From Ruegeria conchae (GTDB lineage Bacteria; Pseudomonadota; Alphaproteobacteria; Rhodobacterales; Rhodobacteraceae), in the NCBI RefSeq assembly GCF_000192475.1, contig NZ_AEYW01000001.1, positions 1 to 64,000 of the forward strand: a DNA stretch of 64,000 bases, in the 5' to 3' direction. Shown piece by piece: positions 26,237 through 36,202 of this stretch. Positions within the stretch are counted from its first letter, which is position 1. Each line of letters opens with the position of its first letter. The translations under genes and the position numbers were made by a program. Below the pieces are notes generated by a model. It made no database searches. It was not told where the DNA came from and worked only from the letters and a program-made list of their open reading frames with translations.

Positions 26237-27622
26237 ATGATCCGCAGTATTCTAGTGATAAGCCTGATGGTGGTAGCTGCGACTGCCTCAGCCGAAACGC
26301 GCGTGCCCCAATCACAGGCCGAGATTGGACTGGGTTTTGCCCCGGTGGTTCGGAAAGCTGCCCCGGCAGTGGTAAATATCTATGCCAAGATCATACGGGA
26401 AGGTCGAACCAATTCGCTGTTCTCAGACCCGTTCTTTCAGGACTTCTTTGGTCGGGGGTTTGGGGAGCCCCGTCAACGTATTCAGAACTCGCTGGGATCG
26501 GGCGTCGTTTTGTCGGAAGACGGCTATGTCGTGTCCAATTATCACGTGGTTGGGACAGCCACCGAGATACGGGTGGTGACCACGGACCGTCGTGAGTATT
26601 CGGCCAAGGTTGTGCTCGGCGATAAGGAAAGCGATATTGCCATCCTGCGGCTGGAGGAGGCGGGCGAGCTACCTTTTCTGCATCTGCGCGACTCCGATCA
26701 CGTAGAAGTAGGTGAACTGGCGCTTGCGATCGGGAACCCGTTTGGGGTCGGGCAAACTGTGTCTTCAGGGATAATCTCGGGATTGGCGCGGACCGGTACA
26801 GCCACCGGTAATGCACGTGGATATTTCATCCAAACCGATGCGGCGATCAATCCCGGTAATTCCGGTGGTGCTCTGATCGATGTGAATGGGGATTTGATCG
26901 GCATCAATACTTCGATTCTGACCCGGTCGGGAGGGTCAAACGGTATCGGATTTGCAATTCCGGCGAATTTGGTGGCGGAATTTCTACGTCAGGCGCGGGC
27001 AGGGAATGAAAGCTTCGTCAGCCCTTGGGCCGGTATGGCCGGTCAGAACATGAGCGCGGATATTGCTGAGTCTTTAGGATTGGTCATCCCGATGGGCGTT
27101 GTGGTGTCGGACCTTCATGCGCTTAGTCCGCTGGCCGAAGCGGGCTTGCGGGTAGGCGATGTAGTCACTCATGTGGATGGGGATGAGGTGAATTCTCCAG
27201 CCGAGATGAAGTTTCGCATGGTGGTTGCCGGGGTGGGCGGCAAATCCGTGCTGACACGGCTACGGGGTGAGGAGCGTGCTGATATCGAAGTCGCATTGAT
27301 CCGAGCGCCCGAAACGCCTGCCGCGAACGAGACGACTTTGGGCGAAGATACCGCGCTGCCGGGGCTTATAGTCTCCGGGGTCAATCCGGCGGTCATTGTG
27401 CGCCTCGGATTGAAGCTGTCTCAAACAGGTGTTGTTGTCGTCGATCCCGGACAATACGGCGCGCGGGCGGGCTTGCGTGCAGGGGATGTGCTTGAGGTTA
27501 TTAACGGCGGCAAGATTGACGTGCCAGAAGATGTTGTTCAGGTTCTGACCGACCCGGGTCGCCGGGTTCAGGTTCAAATTGAACGCGGTGGGCGGACAAT
27601 CTCATTGCGGTTCCGGATGTGA
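26237..27622 (+). CDS. DegP/HtrA-type periplasmic serine protease
   Basis: 461 residues from ATG 26237 (TTGGAGG site); the frame opens at 26141 but the signal peptide MIRSILVISLMVVAATASA begins here. The trypsin-like domain has the full triad: His103 (NYHVVG), Asp133 (ESDIAIL) and Ser209 (NPGNSGGAL). Two PDZ domains follow at about 285-370 and 390-455. It should degrade or chaperone misfolded envelope proteins. DegP, DegQ and DegS types cannot be separated with certainty; two PDZ domains favour DegP/DegQ. Confidence 0.92.
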   Translation: MIRSILVISLMVVAATASAETRVPQSQAEIGLGFAPVVRKAAPAVVNIYAKIIREGRTNSLFSDPFFQDFFGRGFGEPRQRIQNSLGSGVVLSEDGYVVSNYHVVGTATEIRVVTTDRREYSAKVVLGDKESDIAILRLEEAGELPFLHLRDSDHVEVGELALAIGNPFGVGQTVSSGIISGLARTGTATGNARGYFIQTDAAINPGNSGGALIDVNGDLIGINTSILTRSGGSNGIGFAIPANLVAEFLRQARAGNESFVSPWAGMAGQNMSADIAESLGLVIPMGVVVSDLHALSPLAEAGLRVGDVVTHVDGDEVNSPAEMKFRMVVAGVGGKSVLTRLRGEERADIEVALIRAPETPAANETTLGEDTALPGLIVSGVNPAVIVRLGLKLSQTGVVVVDPGQYGARAGLRAGDVLEVINGGKIDVPEDVVQVLTDPGRRVQVQIERGGRTISLRFRM

Positions 27623-27625
27623 TCC

Positions 27626-28939
27626 GTGAATGATCTGTTTGATACTGGGTCGAGCGAACCCACGGCTTCGCCGCACAGACCGCTAGCAGATCGGTTGCGT
27701 CCGCAATCCTTATCCGAGGTGATCGGGCAGGAACAAGTGTTGGGCCAGGATGCTCCGTTGGGGGTGATGCTGGCTTCTGGAAGCCTGTCGAGCCTGATCT
27801 TTTGGGGGCCTCCGGGCGTAGGTAAGACGACAATTGCCCGGTTGCTCGCGCAGGAAACTGATCTACGTTTCGTACAGATCAGTGCTATCTTTACCGGTGT
27901 TCCGGATCTGAAGAAGGTGTTCGAAGCCGCCAAGATCCGCCGCCGGAACGGGCAGGGCACTTTGCTGTTCGTTGACGAAATCCATCGCTTCAACAAAGCC
28001 CAACAGGACGGGTTTCTGCCGCATATGGAAGACGGCACGATCCTTCTGGTCGGCGCGACCACCGAAAACCCGTCCTTCGAATTGAACGCAGCGGTGCTCA
28101 GCCGATCTCAGGTGCTGGTGCTGGAACGTCTCAGCCTCGCTGATCTTGAACGCTTGACCCAACGGGCCGAGAAAGAGCTGGACCGTGCCTTGCCCCTAAC
28201 CCCTGCGGCGCGCGAAGCGCTGCAGGAAATGGCGGATGGCGACGGGCGCGCACTATTGAACCTGATCGAACAGGTTACCGCTTGGACCGTGGAAACCGCA
28301 CTGGATTCTGATGCGCTGTCGACGCGTTTGATGCGACGGGCAGCGAAATACGATAAATCGGGGGACGAGCACTACAACCTTATTTCGGCCCTGCACAAAT
28401 CTGTGCGTGGATCGGATCCGGACGCGGCGCTCTATTGGTTCGCGCGGATGCTGACAGGGGGTGAAGACCCGCGCTATCTGGCACGCCGGATCACGCGAAT
28501 GGCGGTCGAGGATATCGGTCTGGCCGATCCGCAGGCGCAATCAATCTGTCTTCATAGCTGGGAAACCTACGAACGGCTGGGCTCGCCCGAGGGCGAATTG
28601 GCACTCGCACAAGCGTTGGTGTATCTGGCGCTCGCTCCAAAATCGAACGGGGCTTATGTGGGGTACAAGGCAGCGATGCGGTTGGCAAAACAATCGGGCA
28701 GTGAACCGCCGCCCAAACATATTCTTAACGCACCGACATCGCTGATGAAGGATCAGGGGTATGGGGCAGGTTACGCCTATGACCACGATGCCGAAGATGG
28801 ATTCTCGGGTCAGAACTATTTCCCAGATGATATGAAGCGCCCGGTTCTCTATCAGCCGGTCGAGCGCGGTTTTGAACGAGAACTAAAAAAACGGTTGGAA
28901 TACTTTGCCAAACTGAGAACGCAGCGCAATCCGGGCTAG
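27626..28939 (+). CDS. rarA: Replication-associated recombination protein A
   Basis: 437-residue AAA+ ATPase (MgsA/RarA), clamp-loader-like, acting at stalled forks. Walker A GPPGVGKTT is at about 53-61, Walker B LFVDEIHRFN at about 113-122, sensor 1 GATTENPSF near 144-152, and the conserved C-terminal tetramerisation region with ALYWFARMLTGGEDPRYLAR follows. It uses a GTG start 4 bases after the protease stop, suggesting co-transcription. Confidence 0.95.
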   Translation: MNDLFDTGSSEPTASPHRPLADRLRPQSLSEVIGQEQVLGQDAPLGVMLASGSLSSLIFWGPPGVGKTTIARLLAQETDLRFVQISAIFTGVPDLKKVFEAAKIRRRNGQGTLLFVDEIHRFNKAQQDGFLPHMEDGTILLVGATTENPSFELNAAVLSRSQVLVLERLSLADLERLTQRAEKELDRALPLTPAAREALQEMADGDGRALLNLIEQVTAWTVETALDSDALSTRLMRRAAKYDKSGDEHYNLISALHKSVRGSDPDAALYWFARMLTGGEDPRYLARRITRMAVEDIGLADPQAQSICLHSWETYERLGSPEGELALAQALVYLALAPKSNGAYVGYKAAMRLAKQSGSEPPPKHILNAPTSLMKDQGYGAGYAYDHDAEDGFSGQNYFPDDMKRPVLYQPVERGFERELKKRLEYFAKLRTQRNPG

Positions 28940-29043
28940 GCTTGACTCTGCACCCGATGCGCGCGACAGACGCGCATGATTTCTAAGGCACTGAAACCAG
29001 CACAATCCGGGCGGATCAGCCGCGCGGAAAAAGGGGCAATGGC

Positions 29044-30087
29044 ATGAGCGGCGTACAGGTGATCACCGTAGCAGAGGGCGATGGCGACCAGCGGTTGGAT
29101 CGTTGGCTGCGCCGGCTGTTTCCCCATGTCAGCCAAGGCCGGATCGAGAAGATGTGTCGCAAGGGTGAGCTGCGCGTTGATGGCGGGCGGGTCAAAGCTG
29201 CGACTCGATTGGAGGTCGGGCAGTCCGTGCGTGTGCCCCCGCTACCGGATGCGGACCATAAGCCGGCAGTCGTAAAGCACCGTGTCTCGGACGCCGACGC
29301 AAAGATGATCCAGTCTTGCGTGATCTATAAGGACGATCACGTGCTGGCGCTGAACAAACCACATGGGCTGCCGGTGCAGGGCGGAAGCGGTCAGACGCGC
29401 CATGTGGACAGCCTGTCAGAAGCGTTGCGCTTTGGGTACGATGAGAACCCGCGCCTTGTGCATCGGTTGGATAAGGACACATCAGGGGTGCTATTGATGG
29501 CCCGCACGCGCGAAGCCGCCAAGGGGCTGACCGCAGCGTTCCGGCATCGCAACACCCAAAAGATTTATTGGGCGCTCGTTGCAGGGGTGCCGACGCCTTA
29601 TCTGGGAGAGATCAAGACCGGTCTGGTCAAGGCTCCGGGGCATGGCAAACAGGGCGAAGGCGAGAAGATGATCGCTGTTCATCCGAGCGAAGTGAACGAC
29701 ACGCCTGGCGCAAAACGCGCGCATACGCTCTATGCCACGCTCTATCGTGTGGCGGGCCGGGCCGCATGGGTTGCGATGGAGCCGGTAACCGGCCGAACAC
29801 ATCAGCTGCGTGCGCATATGGCAGCAATCGGCCACCCTATCATCGGAGATGGAAAATACGGTGGCTCGGGACAGGAAAACCTCGGCGATGGTTGGGGGGC
29901 TCAGCTGGGCGGCATCATCAGCAAGAAACTTCATCTGCACGCCCGCAGCCTGTCATTTGAGCATCCGGAAACACGAAAACCCATCACGATCACAGCCCCA
30001 TTGCCAGACCACATGAAGCACAGTTGGGATACACTTGGTTGGACTGAGGATCTGGCATCCGACGATCCGTTCGAGCAGCTGCGATGA
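29044..30087 (+). CDS. RluC/RluD-family 23S rRNA pseudouridine synthase
   Basis: 347 residues. An N-terminal S4 RNA-binding domain (RLDRWLRRLFPHVSQGRIEK, about 16-35) is followed by the synthase domain with the catalytic motif HRLDKDTSGVLLMAR at about 140-154, the Asp being the nucleophile. Length and the HRLDKDTSG motif favour RluC (23S positions 955/2504/2580) over RluD, but the target is inferred. Its stop overlaps the HAD gene by 4 bases. Confidence 0.9.
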   Translation: MSGVQVITVAEGDGDQRLDRWLRRLFPHVSQGRIEKMCRKGELRVDGGRVKAATRLEVGQSVRVPPLPDADHKPAVVKHRVSDADAKMIQSCVIYKDDHVLALNKPHGLPVQGGSGQTRHVDSLSEALRFGYDENPRLVHRLDKDTSGVLLMARTREAAKGLTAAFRHRNTQKIYWALVAGVPTPYLGEIKTGLVKAPGHGKQGEGEKMIAVHPSEVNDTPGAKRAHTLYATLYRVAGRAAWVAMEPVTGRTHQLRAHMAAIGHPIIGDGKYGGSGQENLGDGWGAQLGGIISKKLHLHARSLSFEHPETRKPITITAPLPDHMKHSWDTLGWTEDLASDDPFEQLR

Positions 30088-30755
30088 GTGCGCCCTTACG
30101 GCTGGTTTTGTTCGACGTGGATGGCACGCTTGTCGACAGTCAGGGCGCCATCGTGTCGGCGATGACTGCCAGCTTTCAGGCGCAGTCTTTGCCGGTGCCG
30201 AGCCGAAACGCAATCCTGTCCATCGTTGGCTTGTCTCTGCCCCATGCGATGGCACGTCTTGCGTCAGATCAGTCAGATCTGGTGCAGAACGCGCTGGTTG
30301 ATGGCTACAAACAGGCCTATCACGCGCAACGGTTAGAGCAGGGCGCAGCCAGCTCTCCGCTTTATCCAGGCGCTCGGGAAGTAATTCAGGCACTCCATGA
30401 TATGCCCGAGGTGCTGCTGGGCGTTGCGACCGGGAAATCCAAGCGTGGACTGGATGCGCTGCTAGAGGCGCATGGGTTGGAGCAGCATTTCATCACTCGG
30501 CAGGTGGCCGATCATCACCCGTCAAAACCGCATCCATCGATGATCGAAACCGCGCTGGCTGAAACCGGCGTGGGGGCCGCTCATTCGGTCATGGTAGGCG
30601 ATACCAGTTTTGACATGGAAATGGCTGCTGCCGCGCAGGTCGCAGGGATCGGAGTAAGCTGGGGATACCATGATCGATCAGCCCTGAGCACTGCCCAATA
30701 CGTGATCGAGAGCTTCGAAGAATTGCCAGTGACACTGGCCAACATCTGGGACTGA
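30084..30755 (+). CDS. HAD-superfamily hydrolase, phosphoglycolate-phosphatase-like
   Basis: 223-residue subclass IA HAD phosphatase. Motif I FDVDGTLVDS is at about 9-18, motif II GVATGKSKRGLD near 113-124, and motif III/IV HPSMIETA then MVGDTSFDMEMA at about 172-183. The substrate is probably a small phosphorylated metabolite. It overlaps the pseudouridine synthase gene by 4 bases and is followed 5 bases later by the ATP12 gene. Confidence 0.88.
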   Translation: MSAPLRLVLFDVDGTLVDSQGAIVSAMTASFQAQSLPVPSRNAILSIVGLSLPHAMARLASDQSDLVQNALVDGYKQAYHAQRLEQGAASSPLYPGAREVIQALHDMPEVLLGVATGKSKRGLDALLEAHGLEQHFITRQVADHHPSKPHPSMIETALAETGVGAAHSVMVGDTSFDMEMAAAAQVAGIGVSWGYHDRSALSTAQYVIESFEELPVTLANIWD

Positions 30756-30760
30756 AAAAT

Positions 30761-31468
30761 ATGAGCGACTGGAAACCAAAACGCTTCTGGACGTCAGGCG
30801 CAGTCGTTGAGATCGACAACGGTTACACGGTTGCGCTGGATGGTCGTCGTGTCAAGACACCGGCAAAAGCTGCGCTGGTCCTTCCCACGCATGCCATGGC
30901 GCAGGCCATTGCCGATGAATGGGATGCGCAGGAAAAAGAGGTCGATCCGACCACGATGCCTTTCACCCGTTCGGCCAACGCGGCGATCGACAATGTGCAG
31001 CATCAGCATGGTGAGGTTGCTGATATGCTAGCAGATTATGGCGATTCGGATTTGTTATGCTATCGGGCGACTCACCCCGAGGCTTTGCAAAACCGGCAGG
31101 CAAACGATTGGGACCCTGCTTTGGATTGGGCTGCCGACGCGCTGGGCGCACGTTTAATTTCGCGCGTGGGCGTGGTGCATCATCCGCAAGACACCGAAAC
31201 ACTGCAAACGTTGCGCAACCGGGTACACGCGCTCAATGCCTTTCAATTGGCGGCGTTTCACGATCTTGTCAGTCTGTCCGGATCATTGATTCTTGGATTT
31301 GCTGCGGCTTTGGATTGGCGAGCGCCAGATGAGATCTGGCATATTTCCCGATTGGATGAGCTGTGGCAGATCGAACAGTGGGGTCATGATGACGAAGCAC
31401 ACGCTGCAGCCGAAGTAAAAAAAGCAGCGTTTTTGCATGCCAAGCGTTTCTTCGACATCTCGATCTGA
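30761..31468 (+). CDS. ATP12 family F1-ATPase assembly chaperone
   Basis: 235 residues. WKPKRFWTSGAVVEIDNGYT (about 4-23) with LDGRRVKTPAKAALVLPT and ADEWDAQEKEVDPTTMPFTR are the ATP12 hallmarks. ATP12 binds the F1 alpha subunit during ATP synthase assembly in mitochondria; bacterial homologues are essentially alphaproteobacterial. That supports the taxonomic call. It is the last gene of the five-gene set that begins with the protease. Confidence 0.92.
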   Translation: MSDWKPKRFWTSGAVVEIDNGYTVALDGRRVKTPAKAALVLPTHAMAQAIADEWDAQEKEVDPTTMPFTRSANAAIDNVQHQHGEVADMLADYGDSDLLCYRATHPEALQNRQANDWDPALDWAADALGARLISRVGVVHHPQDTETLQTLRNRVHALNAFQLAAFHDLVSLSGSLILGFAAALDWRAPDEIWHISRLDELWQIEQWGHDDEAHAAAEVKKAAFLHAKRFFDISI

Positions 31469-31478
31469 GACTTTTTGA

Positions 31479-31507
31479 GCTCAAATCGTGATTTTGAGCC
31501 CCTTTTT
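31479..31507 (+). terminator. Probable terminator after the ATP12 gene
   Basis: A 7-bp stem (gctcaaa / tttgagc) with a 7-base loop, followed by CCCC and a T5 run. Moderate strength. Confidence 0.6.
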
Positions 31508-31675
31508 GCCCAAATTGATCAATCGTTTTCCCTGATCCAGCCCTTGACGTTTGTTGATGAATACGCCCAAACTCGGGCCACTAAAGGGGAGACACCTTTT
31601 GGGTAACCTTTCTGGCGCGTATAGTGCCGGATCGAACCGTCCCATAAAGGGATGGAAAATCAGGAAGAGGTAAAA

Positions 31676-32695
31676 ATGAAAAAATCCGTAATCTTGGGCA
31701 TGGCAACCATTGCCGGCCTGGCTGCTGGCGCAGCTGCGGCGGGGACTGTTGACGATGTCAAAGCACGCGGCAAGCTGAACTGCGGTGTGACCACCGGTCT
31801 GGTCGGCTTTGCTGCACCCGACGCAAATGGCGAATGGCAGGGCTTTGACGTCTCACTGTGCCGTGCTGTTGCAGCCGCTGTACTGGGCGATGCAAGCGCT
31901 GTTGAATTTGTTCCGACCACCGGCAAGACTCGCTTTACCGCGCTGGCTTCGGGTGAGATCGACATGCTGGCTCGTAACACCACTTGGACATTCAGCCGCG
32001 ACGTAGACCTGAAGTTCGAATTCGTCGGCGTGAACTACTACGACGGTCAGGGCTTTATGGTTCCCAAAGCACTGGGCGTAAGCTCGGCCAAGGAACTGGA
32101 CGGCGCAACCGTGTGCATCCAGACCGGCACCACAACCGAGCTGAACCTGGCGGACTTCTTCCGCTCGAACAACATCAGCTATGAGCCGGTTCCGATCGAA
32201 ACCAACGCCGAAGCACAACAGCAGTATCTAGCTGGCGCATGTGACGTTTACACCACCGACGCATCGGGTCTGGCCGCAACACGTGCCACGTTCGAAAACC
32301 CTGGTGACCACGTCCTGCTGCCCGAAATCATCTCGAAAGAGCCTCTGGGCCCGCTGGTCCGTCACGGCGATCACGAGTGGGGCGACGTTGTCCGCTGGAC
32401 TCTGAACGCTCTGGTTTCGGCTGAAGAGCTGGGCGTGACCTCGGCCAATATCGATGAGCTGAGCGCCGGCGCAGGTGACAACCCTGAAGTGAACCGTCTG
32501 CTGGGTACCGAAGGTACTCTGGGCGAAATGCTGGGTCTGGACGCTGACTGGGCCGCCAAGGCGATTAAAGCTGGTGGTAACTATGGCGAAGTCTTCGCCA
32601 AGAACATCGGTGAAGAAACTCCGATTGGTCTGGCTCGCGGCCTGAACGCACAGTGGACCGAAGGTGGCTTGCTGTATTCGCCGCCGTTCCGCTAA
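31676..32695 (+). CDS. aapJ: General L-amino-acid ABC transporter, binding protein
   Basis: 339 residues from ATG 31676 (GGAAGAGG site); an ATG at 31652 in the same frame is less likely because the signal peptide begins MKKSVILGMATIAGLAAGAA. Family 3 periplasmic binding protein with GKLNCGVTTGLVGFAAPDAN at about 32-51. AapJ-type proteins bind a wide range of L-amino acids. First gene of aapJQMP; a hairpin at 32707 probably boosts its level over the permease genes. Confidence 0.95.
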   Translation: MKKSVILGMATIAGLAAGAAAAGTVDDVKARGKLNCGVTTGLVGFAAPDANGEWQGFDVSLCRAVAAAVLGDASAVEFVPTTGKTRFTALASGEIDMLARNTTWTFSRDVDLKFEFVGVNYYDGQGFMVPKALGVSSAKELDGATVCIQTGTTTELNLADFFRSNNISYEPVPIETNAEAQQQYLAGACDVYTTDASGLAATRATFENPGDHVLLPEIISKEPLGPLVRHGDHEWGDVVRWTLNALVSAEELGVTSANIDELSAGAGDNPEVNRLLGTEGTLGEMLGLDADWAAKAIKAGGNYGEVFAKNIGEETPIGLARGLNAQWTEGGLLYSPPFR

Positions 32696-32706
32696 AATCC
32701 ATTGGA

Positions 32707-32734
32707 AAGGGCGCAGGGCAACCTGCGCCCTTTT
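32707..32734 (+). promoter_or_regulatory. Hairpin between aapJ and aapQ
   Basis: A perfect 11-bp stem (aagggcgcagg / cctgcgccctt), GCAA loop, followed by TTCTC. It resembles the attenuating or 3'-stabilising hairpins found after binding-protein genes, which leave the SBP in excess over the membrane subunits. Confidence 0.75.
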
Positions 32735-32818
32735 CTCATCAGAATGCTACGAGTTGCTCAAGAGTGGGGAGAACCCCGCCGACAATGAAGCGCTCGAAAA
32801 GCACGGGGATTCCTAAAT

Positions 32819-34051
32819 ATGTCAACTATGACTGACCCACCGAAAGCTGACTTTCGGTTGTCTATGCTCATAAACGACACCCGCTATCGCTCACTGACAT
32901 TTCAGGTGATTGCGGCCGTCGTTATTGCGCTTTCCATCTGGTATCTTGGCAACAACCTGATCCAGAACCTCAGGGCCGCTGGCCTCAACATTTCCTACAC
33001 ATTTCTGGGCGACGCTTCGGGGTATGACATTAACCAGCGTTTGATTGAATATGACAGCCAGTCTTCGCATGGGCGCGCCGCTATTGTTGGAATTCTCAAT
33101 ACGCTGCTTGTCGCTGTTCTGGCCTGTGTTACAGCCACGGTGTTTGGTGTGATAGCGGGCGTATTGCGTCTGTCGAACAACTGGCTCGTGTCAAAGTTGA
33201 TGGCCGTCTATGTCGAGATCTTCCGGAACATCCCGGTCCTGATCTGGATCATCATCATCTTCACCATCATGACGGCAGTATTGCCAGGGCCCAGAGCCTT
33301 CCGCGGCGATAACCCAACATCCAGCATGTTGTTTGACTTGTTCGCTTTCACCAACCGTGGTGTCTATATCCCGCGTCCGGAATTCGCCAATGGCTTGTTC
33401 AGCGCCACAATTTTGAATTGGGTTGTGGTGATCGTGTTTTTGGTCGGTTCTTGGTTTGCGTCTCGCGAAATTGAAAAACGCGCCACGCTGAAGCAGGAAC
33501 AAACTGGTGAGCGTCCGAAAACCGGCCTTGTGAAACTGGCCGTTTGGCTGGTGCCTTTTGCTCTGCTGATGGCGGTGATGGGTCTGACTTGGAACATTCC
33601 CGAGCTGAAGGGCTTTAACTTCAGCGGTGGTATCAAAATCGGTGGCCCGCTGATCGCTTTGTGGTTTGCCTTGTCGATTTATACCGGTGCCTTCATCGCG
33701 GAAAACGTTCGCGCGGGTATTCAGGCGATCTCGAAAGGTCAAACCGAAGCTGCAGCTGCACTGGGTTTGCGCCCCGGGCGGATCATGAATCTGGTGATCC
33801 TGCCGCAAGCGCTGCGGGTGATCATCCCGCCGCTGATTTCGCAGTATCTGAACATCACCAAGAACTCGTCGCTGGCGATTGCCGTGGGCTATGCGGATAT
33901 TACCGCGACGTTGGGTGGCATCACGCTGAACCAGACCGGTCGTGCGATCGAGTGTGTTCTGTTGCTGATGCTGTTCTATCTGACCGCTTCGCTGCTGATC
34001 TCAATGGTGATGAACGTCTACAACGCATCCGTCAAGTTGAAGGAGCGCTGA
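32819..34051 (+). CDS. aapQ: General L-amino-acid ABC transporter permease AapQ
   Basis: 410-residue inner-membrane permease, longer than ordinary HisQ/M-type subunits as is usual for AapQ. The EAA-type motif is EAAAALGLRPGRIMNLVILP at about 305-324. The first TM is near 27-45. aapM follows after 3 bases. Confidence 0.95.
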   Translation: MSTMTDPPKADFRLSMLINDTRYRSLTFQVIAAVVIALSIWYLGNNLIQNLRAAGLNISYTFLGDASGYDINQRLIEYDSQSSHGRAAIVGILNTLLVAVLACVTATVFGVIAGVLRLSNNWLVSKLMAVYVEIFRNIPVLIWIIIIFTIMTAVLPGPRAFRGDNPTSSMLFDLFAFTNRGVYIPRPEFANGLFSATILNWVVVIVFLVGSWFASREIEKRATLKQEQTGERPKTGLVKLAVWLVPFALLMAVMGLTWNIPELKGFNFSGGIKIGGPLIALWFALSIYTGAFIAENVRAGIQAISKGQTEAAAALGLRPGRIMNLVILPQALRVIIPPLISQYLNITKNSSLAIAVGYADITATLGGITLNQTGRAIECVLLLMLFYLTASLLISMVMNVYNASVKLKER

Positions 34052-34054
34052 GCC

Positions 34055-35353
34055 ATGGCTGATCAAACAACAAACCCGATCGCCTTTGTGGCCGATGGCA
34101 CCATTCCTCCGTCACCACCACCTGCGAACCAGACGGGTATTGTGAAGTGGCTGCGAGAGAATCTTTTCTCAGGCGCGACCAATACAATCCTGACTGTCCT
34201 GTCGCTGTTGTTGATCTATGTGCTTCTAAAAAACACGTTGCCATGGATCATGAATGGAGTGTGGAACGCGAATTCGCTTGCGGAATGCCGAGAGATTCTC
34301 GCCGGTAAAACAGGTGCGTGTTTCGCGGTTCTGACCGAACGCTGGCCTCAGCTTATCTACGGGTTCAAATACCCCACCGATGCGTATTGGCGGCCTAATC
34401 TGGCATTCGTACTGATGCTTGCGGCGGTTGCACCGGTCCTGTTCTTCGACCTACCGCGCAAACTACTGATCTTTACAGCCCTCTATCCCTTTATTGCCTT
34501 CTGGCTGATATGGGGTGGCACGATCTTGGTACCTTTTGTTGCCCTACTTGGCTGCGTTGCTGCGGGTGCTGTCTTTCAGAAGCTCGGGAAGAACAGTTTT
34601 GCCGCTGGATTTTTCGGGGCCATTATCGTTGCTTTGGTTGTCTGGAAGCTTGGCGGTGCTTTGATCCCAGAGGACGCGTCCGAAGGGGCATGGCTTTCAG
34701 CTGTTCCCAGCCGCGATCTAGGTGGCTTCATGCTCAACATGATGCTGGGCTTGGCCTGCGTTTCGTTGTCTGTCCCGTTAGGGATCGCACTTGCGCTGGG
34801 CCGTCAGTCGAACATGCCGCTGATCAAGTGGGTCTGCGTCATCTTCATCGAATTCATCCGTGGTGTGCCTTTGATCACACTGCTGTTTGTGGCTTCGGTG
34901 ATGCTGTCGTATTTCTTCCCGCCTGACAGCACGGTCGACCTGTTCCTGCGCGTTGTGATCATGATCACCATGTTCTCTGCCGCGTATATCGCCGAGGTGA
35001 TCCGCGGTGGTCTTGCAGCGCTTCCACGTGGACAGTACGAGGCAGCAGACAGTCTTGGTTTGGATTACCCGCAGGCGATGCGGCTTATCATCCTGCCGCA
35101 GGCATTGAAGATATCGATCCCCGGTATCGTGAACGTGGCCGTGGGCTTGTTCAAGGACACCACACTGGTTTCGGTCATCTCAATGTTCGATCTCGTGGGC
35201 ATGATCCGGGGTCCCATCCTGGCGTCGACCGAATGGAACGGCGTTTATTGGGAGCTTCTGGGCTTTGCAGCGCTTCTGTTCTTCGTCGTCTGCTACGGCA
35301 TCTCTCAATATTCCCAGTGGCTCGAGCGTCGCCTTGCCACGGATCATCATTAA
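34055..35353 (+). CDS. aapM: General L-amino-acid ABC transporter permease AapM
   Basis: 432-residue permease paired with AapQ. The C-terminal half carries GGLAALPRGQYEAADSLGLD followed by YPQAMRLIILPQALKISIPG (EAA loop, about 315-350). A long N-terminal part with extra hydrophobic segments is typical of AapM. It is followed 12 bases later by aapP. Confidence 0.95.
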   Translation: MADQTTNPIAFVADGTIPPSPPPANQTGIVKWLRENLFSGATNTILTVLSLLLIYVLLKNTLPWIMNGVWNANSLAECREILAGKTGACFAVLTERWPQLIYGFKYPTDAYWRPNLAFVLMLAAVAPVLFFDLPRKLLIFTALYPFIAFWLIWGGTILVPFVALLGCVAAGAVFQKLGKNSFAAGFFGAIIVALVVWKLGGALIPEDASEGAWLSAVPSRDLGGFMLNMMLGLACVSLSVPLGIALALGRQSNMPLIKWVCVIFIEFIRGVPLITLLFVASVMLSYFFPPDSTVDLFLRVVIMITMFSAAYIAEVIRGGLAALPRGQYEAADSLGLDYPQAMRLIILPQALKISIPGIVNVAVGLFKDTTLVSVISMFDLVGMIRGPILASTEWNGVYWELLGFAALLFFVVCYGISQYSQWLERRLATDHH

Positions 35354-35365
35354 GGAGTTCAACAT

Positions 35366-36157
35366 ATGTCTGAACTTGCAATTGACCGCGAAATCGACCG
35401 CACCAAGATGCAGGTGAGCGACGAGGTCGCCATCGAAATCAACAACATGAACAAGTGGTACGGGTCCTTCCACGTACTGCGCGACATCAATCTGACCGTC
35501 AATCAGGGCGAGCGGATCGTGATCGCGGGGCCGTCCGGGTCGGGTAAGTCCACCCTGATCCGCTGCTTGAACGCGCTGGAAGAGCACCAGCAAGGCACGA
35601 TTGTCGTGGATGGGACGGAACTGTCGAATGACCTCAAGAACATCGACAAGATCCGGTCCGAGGTTGGCATGGTGTTCCAGCACTTCAACCTGTTCCCGCA
35701 TCTGACCATTCTGGAAAACTGCACGCTGGCACCGATCTGGGTACGTAAAACGCCCAAGAAAGAAGCCGAAGAACGCGCGATGCATTTCCTGGAAAAGGTG
35801 AAGATCCCGGATCAGGCGCTGAAATATCCCGGTCAGCTATCCGGTGGTCAGCAGCAGCGTGTGGCGATTGCCCGCTCGCTGTGTATGATGCCGCGGATCA
35901 TGTTGTTCGATGAACCGACATCGGCGCTGGACCCCGAGATGATCAAAGAGGTGCTCGACACCATGATCGAACTGGCCGAGGAAGGCATGACCATGCTGTG
36001 TGTGACCCACGAGATGGGTTTTGCACGTCAGGTTGCCAACCGTGTGATCTTTATGGACGCAGGCCAGATCGTGGAACAGAACGAACCGGAAGAGTTCTTC
36101 AACAACCCTCAGAGCGAGCGGACCAAACTGTTCCTAAGCCAAATTCTGGGTCATTGA
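35366..36157 (+). CDS. aapP: General L-amino-acid ABC transporter ATPase
   Basis: 263-residue ATPase. Walker [10 protein letters not shown] is at about 53-61, the signature LSGGQQQR near 157-164, and Walker [15 protein letters not shown] near 176-189. It energises AapQM. An AAGGAG site precedes the ATG. Last gene of the operon. Confidence 0.97.
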   Translation: MSELAIDREIDRTKMQVSDEVAIEINNMNKWYGSFHVLRDINLTVNQGERIVIAGPSGSGKSTLIRCLNALEEHQQGTIVVDGTELSNDLKNIDKIRSEVGMVFQHFNLFPHLTILENCTLAPIWVRKTPKKEAEERAMHFLEKVKIPDQALKYPGQLSGGQQQRVAIARSLCMMPRIMLFDEPTSALDPEMIKEVLDTMIELAEEGMTMLCVTHEMGFARQVANRVIFMDAGQIVEQNEPEEFFNNPQSERTKLFLSQILGH

Positions 36158-36176
36158 ACCGAGACCAGAAGATCAG

Positions 36177-36202
36177 AAAGGCGGGGTTACCCCGCCTTTT
36201 TT
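36177..36202. terminator. Terminator after aapP, probably bidirectional
   Basis: A 10-bp stem (aaaggcgggg / ccccgccttt) with a 3-base loop, T-rich on the plus strand and A-rich before it, so it can serve both aapP and the convergent SixA-like gene ending at 36201. Confidence 0.85.
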